Below, one piece after another: positions 22,920 to 34,614 of a stretch of DNA of 64,000 nt (the first letter of the stretch is position 1; each line of letters opens with the position of its first letter). This stretch comes from Hypericum androsaemum. Its lineage: Eukaryota > Streptophyta > Magnoliopsida > Malpighiales > Hypericaceae. Position numbers and translations under genes: made by a program. Location of the stretch: contig OZ023199.1 of assembly GCA_963995505.1 (NCBI GenBank), positions 2,542,001-2,606,000 of the forward strand, given 5' to 3'. The notes under the pieces are model-generated. The model was given only the letters and a program-made list of their open reading frames with translations. It did not search any database and had not been told where the DNA came from.

Positions 22920-25900
22920 CCAAAATAATTTGGATCTAGCGAAGCTTAATTTGAGGCTAAGTTTTGTTTTGTTTAATTATGGCCACGTTTTGGTCGTCCG
23001 ACGTGAAACCCCATGCTCGGATTTTGCTGCTTTGATTGATAAGTTTTGTTCCCTTTGAGACTTGGTCGTCTGGTGGTACTCTGTTAAATTAATATTTGGG
23101 CAAAAAAATTATGTTGCATTCGTAGTACCATATATTTTCAACACTTATTTATAAATAAAAGTAATAAGCTTATTACAGGTAACTAGAGATATAATAATCT
23201 CAATAACTTACGGAAACGTTTATGTAAAAAAAGTTAACGTTTGACCGGGCAAATAACTTAAATTAAACGGTTAATGATCACAAATCCTTTTGTATCAATT
23301 AAAACGATCACGTACCTGATCAAGGAAAAAAAATAAAATCGTTAGATTAATTTGAGAAACATATATTATACTCGTGTCTGCTAAATTAAACCCTTTGATC
23401 CGAACATATATTTGTATGTCCTTAATTTCGTCACTAATTAATTAAAGTACCGAAAAAGTCTCGACACTCGAGGTAAAGAAATCTCTAAATAATTTGACCC
23501 ATTAAACCTTCAATTTGACCCATTAAACTTTCGTGTATCCGAAAAAAGGGGGAAGGCGTTAATAACGTAACCAGAAATAAATAATTGCAGTTTTTTAGCA
23601 AGTTCTAGTTTTACTTGATTCGTATTTTGATTAGTCGATGTGAGATATGTCCGGATGAATATAACCATAAAAAGTTGTAAGAGTTGTAAGTATGCCCAGC
23701 CGGAAGTAGGACCGAGCAGGTGCTTCTCAAGTCTGAGATCACGACGGATGAAATTGTTTTAATATATAGTTTCTGTCGCCAAGGTACACCTAGGTCGACA
23801 ATATTCTTCGCTGATTATTCACTAAAATGAACTTATTAGGGAAAAAAGGTCATTAGCTTGTGTCATTCAATTTGTAGTACTCATTTGATTTCAATTTGTT
23901 AATTTTTGTAGGTCGCTATATGAGAATGCGGCCCCGTGTTTAAAGCTCTAGTGTGAATAACCAACCCTCTCTTTGATTGGATGACGGAAGAGATTGATGC
24001 CCTAGATAGAAAGGTCAGATTTTTTTTTGAGGAAAAGGTGAGGGAAATTTGTGTTTACCGAAGAAGGTGACTAGAGACTTGGGTCGACAAGAGATAAGGG
24101 TATAAAAATTATTTTAAAATAAAATAATAATAAGATGAGTGATGATGTTAACGAAGGATCCAGGAGTATAATAAAATCAAACAGAAGAGATAAAAAATAA
24201 AATTTAAAATATGAGGGTTCGCATTGGCAATATTACTAAACACCAAAAACAATAGCATAATTTGCCCAAATTTTAATGTTACATATGAAATTAAAAATAT
24301 ATTTTACAATATCAATCAATAAAAATGCAAACAACATCAAAATTTTAAATTTAAGTTAAATGATGAATTGCAATTTAACGGTTTTCGAATTCGGCCAATT
24401 TTGTTAAATAAAAGGGAAAATAAATAAATAGAAAAATGGATTTATACTTAATATACCAAATTAAGTTGCCTATATATTCTCACCTAAAAATCATCTAACG
24501 ATAGTAAAAATAAATATATATACTTATAATTCGATGTATCACATTGATTCGTTACTATTCGGTATGTGAACTAATTGGTAACTGAAAAACTAGGTCAATG
24601 GTGCCAACTTCGCCCTTTTAAAAGATTTTTTTAATAATTGGTAAGATTTGAATTCAAAAAAGTGTTACGACTGCTACTATTAGTTCATCGTTAAGAAGTT
24701 ATTGTGAAATATATTGTGATGCGGAAATTGAATCAAGGGCGCGAACCTGCGAGGTGAAAAAGTTCACTCACAGCGAGATCTCACTCGCTTTCTGTATGGG
24801 TACTACTTAGACCTAATAATATAAAAGGCAGCCCAAGCTTGTATTGCAACTCTTCTTAAAAAAAGCTTGTATTGCAACTCGTACCTTCCAGAGCCTTTTG
24901 GCTGGGATCAAAGCCTTTTGCCTTTTGGCTGGGATCAAAGCCTTTTGCCTTTTGGCCTCTTGTACTTTTTTGATAAGTTTGGCCTCTTTTAATTTTGAAT
25001 GGAAAAATCTGGAGTTCGACCACCAATTCGATTCGCCCGTTGAACCGCCAAATTGGTAGTTTGAGGAAATATCAAAGTTTTGAATACAGTTTCAATTCGC
25101 CCACCACAGTTCGAATCTGATTCAATGAATTGACAAATCTGGTTTAAATTGATCCGTGGTTAAGATTATATGTGCCCATTATTATACTCGCACGACCATT
25201 TTCACTGAATTGAGAAAAACTTCGGACTCTGGGCCGTAACAGGTCGCCCGAGACGGTACGCGTCGTGCGAAGATGAAGTGGGGAGCGAGAACTGTTGAAG
25301 AGCTAGCGGGCAGCCGCTAGTTGGGACTTGCGGTCGCAAGTCAACTAGCGACCACTAGTGAAGAGTCACAAAAGCTGCTGTGCGAGGTCACTGGCGATCG
25401 CCAGTCTGGACGGAAAAAATTGATGAACTTCGGACAAGTTTGCCCCTGCGTGTTGCTTTTGTTTCCTAGGTTTGTTGGCTCTATAAATACCCCTTGTAAC
25501 TCATTTGTAACCTCTAAGAACAACAATAGAAGAGAGAGAGAGAGTGGCTTGAGACAAAGGAGAAAATCCTAGGTGAGTGTGAGTGACAAAGTGTGGCCTT
25601 TTCTTGTTAAGAGCAAGTGAAGCTCAAAAGCATAGTGAACTCTCTCCTGGCTTGGTACGCCCCCAGACGTAGATCGTAGTGGATCGAACCGGATAACCAA
25701 ACATCTTGTCTCTTGTACTTTTCCTTTAGTTTCTGGCTTTAATTCGTGCTTCTCGTTGTGATTGTGGTTCGCTTGTGTGTTGTGGGTATTAAGGATTAGG
25801 TGAAATTAATTAACCACTAAAGTGAAAACTATACAAATACAACTAAACTAAATTAACAAATATTGTCTAGCCAAAAATGGAATTAGTGGATTAAGTTTCT

Positions 25901-26063
25901 TACTACCAATTCATTCATTGGGTTCCATTAAATTCGTGATGGTCCGAGTGTTCCTAAGCTAGCAAGCTAACGCTCCCGCCATTAGCTCGCCAAAGTCGGT
26001 TATAAATTAAGATTGGATGAACTAGCTAGTTCTCCCACACCTAACTATCCTCATAATCCAATT
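22920..26063. other. Transposon-rich intergenic stretch
   Basis: No intact gene. About 24120-24260 (GTGATGATGTTAACGAAGGATCC... GAGGGTTCGCATTGGCAATA) looks like a decayed relative of the right end of the Mutator-like element at 11.1 kb. About 25240-25760 resembles a Copia LTR: GC-rich upstream part, TATA-like CTATAAATACC at 25482-25491, then GA-rich sequence and TGGATCGAACCGGATAACC. No internal retroelement domains or second LTR were found, so it is a solo or fragmentary LTR at best. Confidence 0.35.
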
Positions 26064-26597
26064 AAATTTCAAGGGAAAAGTCTACTTTCGTACCCTGTGG
26101 TATCGACCAAAATCACTTTAGTACCCTGTGGTAAAAAACCGATCAATCGAGTCATACTTATTCCAATTAACATCAAAAAGGGCCTCGGGCAGCTGCCCGG
26201 GCAGCNNNNNNNNNNNNNNNNNNNNNNNNNNNNNNNNNNNNNNNNNNNNNNNNNNNNNNNNNNNNNNNNNNNNNNNNNNNNNNNNNNNNNNNNNNNNNNN
26301 NNNNNNNNNNNNNNNNNNNNNNNNNNNNNNNNNNNNNNNNNNNNNNNNNNNNNNNNNNNNNNNNNNNNNNNNNNNNNNNNNNNNNNNNNNNNNNNNNNNN
26401 NNNNNTTGGTGACGTGGCGACCACGTGGCCCGGGCAGCGGGCGGGTAAGTTCGGGCAGCTCCGGGCAGCTGCCCGAGGCCCTTTTTGATGTTAATTAGAA
26501 TAAGTATGACTCGATTGATCGGTTTTTTACCACAGGGTACTAAAGTGATTTTGGTCGATACCACAGGGTACGAAAGTGGACTTTTCCCAAATTTCAA
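26064..26597. mobile_element. Mutator-like element copy A, interior lost in an assembly gap
   Basis: Element 26073-26588 with inverted ends of at least 130 bases: GGGAAAAGTCTACTTTCGTA at the left, the same read inward from the right, continuing through CCCTGTGGTATCGACC and GGGCCTCGGGCAGCTGCCCG. The 9-base direct repeat AAATTTCAA flanks it (26064-26072 and 26589-26597), fitting Mutator-type transposition. The centre is 200 N. Confidence 0.85.
26206..26405. other. Assembly gap (200 N)
   Basis: Exactly 200 undetermined bases inside copy A of the Mutator-like element. The sister copy at 27.0-27.9 kb has a GGA-rich minisatellite at the corresponding place, so the gap probably marks a similar repeat that could not be assembled. 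The length 200 is likely a placeholder. Confidence 0.9.
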
Positions 26598-27038
26598 CTT
26601 TATCCACCACCCATTGGACAACTAAACTCCTATCAAGATACCTCATTAATAGTTGTCAGCCAACTATTTGCTTAATCCATTAACCTTAATCCCTTCCAGC
26701 GATTAGGTTTAACTAGATTCTTAATAGTTAGTTCATAGACCTTTAATATTCCCTCCAGGATAATTAGAACTTAAACTATGGTCTAACACGGCCTCCTTCC
26801 CTCCCGGGGCTCTTAGGTGCATTTAAACCTAATCCCAGATGACCCAACTACTAGGCATAAGCACAACAACTAATACATACTACCAACTAGGTCTCAAGGT
26901 TAATCCTTAGTCCCTACTATCTCCTCGCGGTTAATTAGATCTTAATTATAGTTCAACACTACATAATCCCCTCCGGCGGTCTAGGTGTAATTTACAATCC
27001 TAATTCATAAGAGACAACATCCCTAGTGTCTCTAACCC
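26598..27038. other. Spacer between two element copies
   Basis: No gene. The sequence has a loosely periodic look: CCCTCC-rich islands (near 26695, 26750, 26800, 26970) each followed by TTAGGT or TTAATTAGA and an AT-rich phrase, roughly every 60-200 bases. This could be diverged satellite-like sequence; I could not define a unit. Confidence 0.3.
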
Positions 27039-27936
27039 ATATATATAGGGAAAAGTCCACTTTCGTACCCTGTGGTATCGACCAAAATCACTTTAGTACC
27101 CTGTGGTAAAAAACCGATCAATCGAGTCATACTTATTCCAATTAACATAAAAAAGGGCCTCGGGCAGCTGCCCGGAGCTGCCCGAACTTACCCGCCCGCT
27201 GCCCGGGCCACGTGGTCAGCCACGTCACCAATTTTGGTGATGTGGCGCCACGTCACCAAGAGGAGGAGGAGGAGGAGGAGACGGGGAGGAGGAGGGGGAG
27301 GAGGGGAGGAGGAGGGGGAGGAGGGGAGGAGGAGGGGGAGGAGGAACGCGGGGAGGAGGAGGAACGCGGGGAGGAGGAGGAGGAGGAGGAGGAACGCGGA
27401 GGAGGAGGGAAAATCGGAGGAGGAGGAGGAGGAGGAACGCGGGGAGGAGGAGGAGGAGGAGGAACGCCGGGAGGAGGAGGAGGAGGAGGGGGATGCGGGG
27501 AGGAGGAGGAGGAGGAGGGGAGGAGGAGGAGGAACGCGGAGGGAGGAGGAGGAGGAACGCGGGGAGGAGGAGGAGGAGGAGGAACGCGGGGAGGAGGAGG
27601 AGGAGGAGGAGGAGGGAGGGAGGAGGAGGAGGAGGAGGAGGAGGAGGAACGCGGAGGAGGAGGAGGCGGAGGAGGAGGAGGAGGAGGAGGAGGGGAGGAG
27701 GAGGAAAATCGGAGGAGGAGGAGGAGGGGTGACGTGGCGCCACGTCACCAAAATTGGTGACGTGGCTGACCACGTGGCCCGGGCAGCGGGCGGGTAAGTT
27801 CGGGCAGCTGCCCGAGGCCCTTTTTGATGTTAATTGGAATAAGTATGACTCGATTGATCGGTTTTTTACCACAGGGTACTAAAGTGATTTTGGTCGATAC
27901 CACAGGGTACGAAAGTGGACTTTTCCCATATATAAA
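27039..27936. mobile_element. Mutator-like element copy B with minisatellite core
   Basis: Element 27048-27927, same family as copy A: ends GGGAAAAGTCCACTTTCGTA and its inverse, then the same GGCAGCTGCCCG palindromes and a subterminal CACGTGGTCAGCCACGTCACC that is also mirrored. The inverted ends extend for roughly 200 bases each. Flanks are ATATATATA and ATATATAAA (8 of 9 match), a probable target duplication. No transposase; the core is repeat only. Long open frames in the core are products of the triplet repeat. Confidence 0.85.
27258..27730. repeat. GGA-rich minisatellite inside copy B
   Basis: About 470 bases of GAGGAGGAG runs punctuated at irregular intervals by AACGCGGGG, AATCGG or GATGCGG. 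The plus strand is almost entirely purine apart from these interruptions, so it can form GGA-type quadruplexes or triplexes. Units vary in length from about 15 to 35 bases. Confidence 0.9.
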
Positions 27937-28650
27937 TGGCTAGTTAGGTACACCAATAACAGCTTACCCACAACCTAACTACTCACACATAACGAAGCAA
28001 GAACTAAGCATGATCAATAGAAAGATGATACATGCAAGCAACTTCACAAATTCTCTCATTCTCTTCTTTGGGCTCCCATTTCTGCTCCGAATGGTCTGAA
28101 ACCGCTCCAAGTAATCCAAAAGCACAAAAGTCCATTCAAGACAATAAACTAAAAGTTGAAAAAAGACACACAACTAACGAACACAAAAACGACTTGATTT
28201 ACATGAAAAGACAGATATATAATGAGTGTTTTGAGCACTCATCAAATCATTATAAGATTGCTCATTTCTTTCTGCTACCCATAACATAATGTCCCTTCAA
28301 AAGTTTTATCCGACTCACTTATCCTAGAACATCTCTCGAGTGGAATTCCTGCTTGGACTACTTTGCTAATTACTTCGCGAAATGAACCCATCTTTATATA
28401 CTTCAACAAACTTGTTCCCCACTCCCAAAAGGTTACTTACGGCTGGATTTTTAAAAGGACAATAATATTTTCTCCTTTCATCTCTTTAGCTCCAACCTTT
28501 TTTATGGTTGTGCTCTTCAAATTGGCAGAACATTTCTTGTCCTTCCTACAAAGTAACACACTTGGCAATTCCAAACGCACCCCAAATGTACAAAAAGGTT
28601 TGATTTTTCAAGAAAAGAAATTGATGTTACACCAAAGAGGAAGCCATGAG
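27937..28650. other. 3' flank of the TNL3 relic
   Basis: No gene recognised. AT-rich sequence between the Mutator-like element and the TNL3 relic. No second RNase H-like exon like that of TNL1 was found here. Confidence 0.4.
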
Positions 28651-30140
28651 TCAGTCAGCTTCAACTGCACTACTAAAACCAGCAAATGCATAACCAAGTC
28701 CCAGCGTACTGCAGAAACAAGAAGATGACTTGAAACGTCTGCAATGACCCGAAACCATAACCGGAATTCTTACTTGTGCTCGGCTCCAGTGGCTTTCGTC
28801 ATCATCCTCATCAGTATCATCTCCATAAATACTTCTTAACTTTCTCAAATCACCTCCCATATTAGATATTAGAGAGTTTTCGGGCTTCAAATCTTTTAAT
28901 ACCCTCCACTTCATTTTGATATAAGAAGAGGACCATCTCCATTTTGCTGCATTATCTATGCGTCCCAAAACAATTTGCAGATTTTCCCCTAACTGTTTCA
29001 CTTCATCGACCTTGGAATGACTCGCACCTGAACCTTTTCGATAAGGATCAGAGAAGCTGATGTTTCGGCGGCTGCTCTCTCTGGGGCATACATATACCCC
29101 GCACTGCTTTATAATATTAATACCAACTTGTGTTTCATCTCTTGAACTTTTACTCGATCTGGCGTTATTTACAACACCAAAAAGTTCAACTTGAACCCAA
29201 CCATTCTGCATTTCAGATTCAACAGCCATATATTCATCCGGTGTTAATGCACTGGGCAGATTAAAAATCAACACATAACATGACTTATTGCTTTGAAACG
29301 ACCAACACAAATGCAAAGCTCAACTATCAGGTCTTCGTCTGTTGACAAAACAAAACTGACAGACAATGCGGGAAACGCTTTCTTAATCCAGAAGGAAACA
29401 GATTCTTTATTTATGTGAAAATGGAAGTCTCTTGGAATACTAACTCCAGGAAGAACAATAAATGGGTGCCTCAGATCCTAGACATAAGAAAACAGAAGTC
29501 TAACATGTCAATCTCTTATCTCACAAGTACAAGTAAGCTAGCACTCGTGCAGGCGTTATATGCTTCGGTGTGTACGAGAGAGGGAGGTGTACCTGGATGC
29601 TAATGCTCTCTATGTCTATGGCAGTGTCTGACAAGTAGACTCGTTCAAGATATTCAGATTCTGATACTTCGGGGAAGTTCATGATGCTTCGACAGCCAGT
29701 AAGGTTAAGCAGCTTCAGAGACTTCAAAGCATTTCCTGCCGGGAAATTTTTAAGCTGCAAGCTAGACACAGCACTAAAGAGCTGTAGTTACTCCAGGCAT
29801 CCAACTGAATCATGAATCTTGACCAAGTTGAAACAGAAGTCGAGTCTGAGTTCTACCAACTCCGGCTTCGCAGAAACATCAGGCACTTCTTTCAACCATT
29901 TACAATTGTTGATGATTAAGTAAGCCAGGTTCTGGAACTTCTGTAGGACAGAAAAGAAAACCATTATTAGTGCTTGTGGATCTTTACATTACTAGCCAGG
30001 TTCTGCATTAATGCATGCAGGCATAATGCATACCGTGAACTGGCCTTCCAGCTGTACAGGATGAACCTGACTCGTTTTAGTGCTTGCAGATCTTTCAGGA
30101 AACTTGATGTTGGAATGTCTTCCATCTGTACGGGATGATT
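28651..30140 (-). pseudogene. TNL3: truncated copy of the TNL2 3' half
   Basis: Colinear with TNL2 from the end of its exon 3 to its last exon. About 30130-30045 matches the TNL2 exon 3 end, 29945-29600 is the LRR exon (NFPAGNALKSLKLLNLTGCRS, then EVSESEYLERVYLSDTAIDIES), and about 29480-28770 is the C-JID exon (SCYVLIFNLPSA, GVVNNARSSKSSRDETQVG). The TIR and NB-ARC are absent. An in-frame stop interrupts the LRR exon near 29785, and a deletion of about 25 bases near 29290 relative to TNL2 shifts the C-JID frame. Not a functional receptor. Its downstream flank (28670-28770) also matches that of TNL2 (30345-30470), so the duplication included the 3' end. Confidence 0.85.
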
Positions 30141-30471
30141 CATTAAGGGAAGAAAATAATAAAAAAAGTCTAATCTCTTTCTTTCTGTTTTCTATCAATA
30201 CGGCGCGAGGACGGCAAAGTTCGAAGCCTCGAAATTCCACCGCGCACCGCTACAACTTGTAGTTGGAATCCGGTTCGTATCAGAAACAAAGGGAGGGAAG
30301 AAACGGTTATATACCAAAGAAAAGCAATTGATGTTACACAAAAGAAAGAAGCTATGGGTACTACTAAAAGCAGCAAATGCATAACCAAGTCTCATCGGCT
30401 GCAGAAACAAAAAAGAGGACTTGAAACGTCTACAATGGGCAATGCCCCAAAACCATAACCGGAATTCTTAC

Positions 30472-31253
30472 TTATGCTCGGCTCCAGTTGCTTTCGTCGT
30501 CTTCATCCTCATCAGTATCATCTCCATTAATACTTCCTTCTTTCCACGCATCAGCTCTCATTCTAGATATTGACGGAGTTTTTTCGAAATGAAAAGAGGA
30601 CCTTTTCCTCTTTACTGCAGTATCTATGCGTCCTGAAACCATTTGCAGATGTTTCCCCAACTGTTTCACTTCATCGACATCGGAATGACTCGCACCTGAA
30701 CCCCGTCGATAAGGATCAGAGAAGCTGATGTTTCGGCGGCTCTTTCTGGGGCATACATATACCCCGCACTGCTTTATGATATTGATACCAACTTGCGTAT
30801 CATCTCTTGAACTTTTACTCGACCTGGCGCTATTTACAACACCAAAAAATTCAACTTGAACCCAACTCTGCTGTATTTCAGATTCAATAGCCAAATAGTC
30901 CTCCCGTGTGAATGCACTAGGTAGCCTAAATATCAACACATAACATGATTTATTGATAAAGGACCCCTTCCTGAGAATTGCTTTGAAACGACCAACACAA
31001 ATGCAAAGCTCAACTTTCAGGTCTTCGTCTGTTGACAGTACAAAACTGACGGAAAATTCCGGAAACTCTCTCTTAATCCAGAACGAAATGGATTCTTTGT
31101 TTGTGCAAATACAGAAGTATCTTGGAATCCTGACTCCAGGAAGAACAACAAATGGGTGCATCATATCCTAGACATAAGCAAACAAAGATCCAACACGTCA
31201 ACCTGTCATCTCACAAGTACGAGTAAGCTAACACGAGCAGATATACTCTGGTG

Positions 31254-31284
<31 letters not shown>

Positions 31285-34200
31285 TGTACCTGGATGCTAA
31301 TGCTTTCTATATCTATGGCAGTGTCTGACAAGTAGACTCTTTCAAGATACATTGATTTTGATACATCAGGGAAGTTCATGATGCTTCGGCAGCCAGTAAG
31401 GTTAAGCAGCTTCAGAGATCTCAAGGCATTTCCCGCCGGGAAATTATTAAGCTGCAAGCAAGACACAGCACTAAAAACTTGTAGTTTCTCCAGACGGCCA
31501 ACTGAATCATGAATCTTGACCAAGTTGAAACAGAAATCGAGGGTGAGTTCTATTAACTCCGGCATCATTGAAACATTAGGCAGTTCTTTCAACCATGAAC
31601 AATTGTTGATGGTCAAGTAAGCCAGGTTCTGGAACTTCTGCAGGACAGAAAAGAAAACCGTTGGTGCTCGGAGATATTTACATTTTGGTCTATTTGATGT
31701 TGGAAATGCGAGTAGACATGATGCATACCGTGAACAGGCGTTCCAGATGTACAGGATGAACGTGACCCCTTATTTGTGCTAGCAGATCTTTCAGGAAACT
31801 TGATGTTGGAATGTCTTCCAACTGTACAGGATGAATCTTGCTCAAATTGAGAAAGAGAAGTCCGCTCCCATCAAAGCTGACTGGCAAAAAGGATGAAGGG
31901 TACTCCATCCAGTCAAGTACTCTTAAAGAATTCGGGAGCCATTGCGGAGCTCTCATAAATATTGCTTTCCTAATGATGAGTATCCTAAGATTGACCATTT
32001 TCTTCAAAGCCTTTCCACTCCACTGCACTTCTGACAGCTGAGACATGTTCAACAGCATGCCTTGTACCTTGCTGGTTCCCTTTACAAGAAAAAAAGATGC
32101 AATTCATCTGTTGTAAAACATTGCTTGCCAGAAAATTTTCAAGTTTCAATTCTGACAAGGCAATTTCAGGAAAAATAAAGCAACAGCCATAAACGTTACA
32201 CATACCGTATCTCTAGTAAGCACTGAAAGAATGTCGTCTTGACAAGCCAATCTGCTTCTTTTGCCTGGCTCCCTCTCTGACTCCTGACGGACTATTTCCC
32301 TTCCCATGCCTTGTATAAGGTCATGCATCCATATTTTGCCAGCTCTGATTTTTAGAAAGCTCTTATGTTCAAGCACTTTCAAACCGGATTTTGGGTGGAA
32401 ACCACAGCCCTCCAGAATCTTCTCAACATAAACCAGGGATTCCCCTTTGAAGAAAAAAGCAATGTCCAGAAATATCTCCCTCTCATTGTATTCCAGCTGA
32501 TAATAGCTAATTCTAAGGACATTGTAAATATCTTTGTTCATATTTCTTTCATAATTAGTCAAAGTGCAATTCCACACATCTTCATCTTCACCATTCAAGT
32601 TGGAGCCTATTATTTCCAAAGCCAACGGCAGGCCCTTGGCGTAATTTAATGCACGAGCTGCAAGCTGAGTATAACCAGCAAGTGGTTGGCTGCTTTTAAA
32701 TGCGTTCCAGCAGAAGAGTTCGAGGGCCTCGTGATTGCTAAATTGTTTTACCTCATACATTCTTTGAACCCCATGAGCAACAAGCAAATGCCTGTCTCTA
32801 GTTGTTATGATTACTTGGCTACCAGGACCAAACCAAGTAGATTCTCCAGCTAATGTTTTTAAATGTCGTAAGTTTTCGACATCATCGAGAATCAGAAGAA
32901 TCTTCCTGTTGCTCAACCTGTCTCTCATTATAGAGATACCCTGATGAACATTACTCAACTTGAGATTATCCCCAAGCATATCCATTAGAATTCTCTCTTG
33001 GAGTCCCACCAAACCTTGTCTAGTTGAGCTCTCTCTTATGTCAGCAAGGAAACAGGTACATTCAAATTGAGTTGCAATTGAGTTGTATACAGCTTTAGCA
33101 ATCGTTGTTTTACCTGCTCCACCAATTCCATAAATTCCTCCAATGCATAGATCATTGTCTTGCCCTTCAAGTTCCAAAAGTGAAATCACTTCAGATTTTC
33201 GAGAATCTAATCCAACAGGGTTCTCATCTATGTGCAGGAGGGGGTGATTTAGAATAGTCGAGATATTCTCGATGATCTTTTCAATAAATTGAGATTCATA
33301 CCTGCACACGAAACACTGGACTGTAAAAAATTTCAGAACTCTTAACCAATTTCATATTAGCAGAGTCCCTGGATAAATAAAGACCGACTCTGTCTTCAAA
33401 GACAACATAAACCATCACTCTTTACATCAGAGTGTAGTAGATAGTTCCTACTACTTGGAACCGTCAGAGTCTCTATTTGTAAGTGAAATATGATGTTTGA
33501 TCCACACAAACTTCATATATTAGGAAAGAACCATCCGAGGAAAAATCATGCAGTTAACTTGTTCATCATCTACTTTGAATAGGAGCTCTTGCAAGCCACT
33601 TTTCATGCAAATTTGATAACAAGAGTTGGTTCAAGCATGAAAGGGCTGAGCGGTGCTCAACTCTTGATTAGTCGTTACTCATGGATATGGTAACAAAGGG
33701 TTATAGACAAAAAAGACGATAAACCAGGTGTTGAATAAAGCCTCGAGAATAGAGCCAAGACATTCAGGCACTGTAAGTCATGAAAACAAGGTATTGACCC
33801 TTCTATTCAAAATAAAGAGCCACTAGACGCAGAAATTCTTTACTGTATGTTAAGATGAGTGTGAAGACTTGGGATGTCATTTTGGGATGAGTGTGAAGAC
33901 TTTGGCAATGCATGTTAAGATCTTGTACTTTATAATTTTGACTTTATTCTAATATCTTGAACTGATATATCTTCAGGTCGTTGATTGAAATCAACGCATC
34001 CAAGTATTTCCATCTGGTGCTAATGTGTGAATCCCCTAAATGATTAGTATTGAAGCACAAAAGAATCAATCATAATAGATCTAACATCAATGAAAAACAT
34101 TGCTACAATTAATAAGAATGTACCAATGTATGATGTGTAATCCCAACAAGTTGCTTGCTTGATGCAATGCTGATCTCCATCTCTGCACCTTCTGTAAATC

Positions 34201-34614
34201 ATCCTGGAATCTAATTGCATGAGCAGCCAATGCATCCCCGTATATCCCTTTCTGGTTCCGAATTTCTGATGGATCCACATAATAGAAGACAGGCAAAACT
34301 TTTTGGCCCTTTTCGTTTCTGCATTCGAGGATCTTGACCAGTTCATCAAGACACCAAGTGGAAGAGGCATAGTTTTCGGAGAAAACAATGATTGCGATTC
34401 TGGATTCTTCAATGGCTTGAAGAAGCGCCGGTGAGATTTCCTCGCCTAGCCTAAGACCTTCCTTGTCCCTGAACACATCGATTCCCTTACTTCGCAGTGC
34501 TTGATAGAGATGGTCAGGGAACTGAAAGCGATTATCTTCGCCCCTGAAGCTGAGAAAGACATGATACTTCCATCTATGAACATCTGAAGATTTAGAAGCC
34601 AGAGTGGTTGTCAT
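30472..34614 (-). CDS. TNL2: apparently intact TIR-NB-ARC-LRR-C-JID immune receptor
   Basis: Predicted 993 residues from five exons: 34614-34124 (TIR), 33301-32206 (NB-ARC), 32079-31729 and 31637-31290 (LRR), 31167-30472 (C-JID). All joins keep frame. TIR: YHVFLSFRGEDNR and STWCLDELVKIL with the NADase Glu. NB-ARC: P-loop GIGGAGKTT, kinase-2 ILLILDDVEN, GPGSQVIITTRD, GLPLALEIIG and MHD in WMHDLIQGMGREIVRQES. LRR: LPNSLRVLDWMEYPSS and NLAYLTINNCSWLKELP. The C-JID exon begins DMMHPFVVLPGVRIPRYF. It ends DDTDEDEDDESNWSRA then TAA, two bases before a donor-like GTAAG. The LRR is short for the family. A CT microsatellite lies upstream (34866-34889) and a GA one beside the exon 4 donor. Ligand and pathogen unknown. 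Confidence 0.9.
31259..31283. repeat. GA microsatellite in TNL2 intron 4
   Basis: An uninterrupted GA run of about 25 bases only a few bases inside the intron after the exon 4 donor (on the gene strand CT repeats follow GTACATCT). The TNL3 copy has only GAGAGAGGGAG here, so the array expanded or contracted after duplication. Confidence 0.85.

Noticed and set aside
25321..25572. 83-codon plus-strand frame
   Set aside because: Lies within LTR-like sequence with a TATA box and GA-rich leader; no known retroelement domain.
26013..26621. Open frames spanning the N gap
   Set aside because: They depend on undetermined bases being read as codons and on Mutator-like element ends.
27072..27872. Long open frames on both strands (up to 241 codons) rich in Glu, Arg and Gly, or Ser, Leu and Pro
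   Set aside because: They are translations of the GGA minisatellite and the element ends. A triplet repeat without stops is open in all its frames, and no domain is present.
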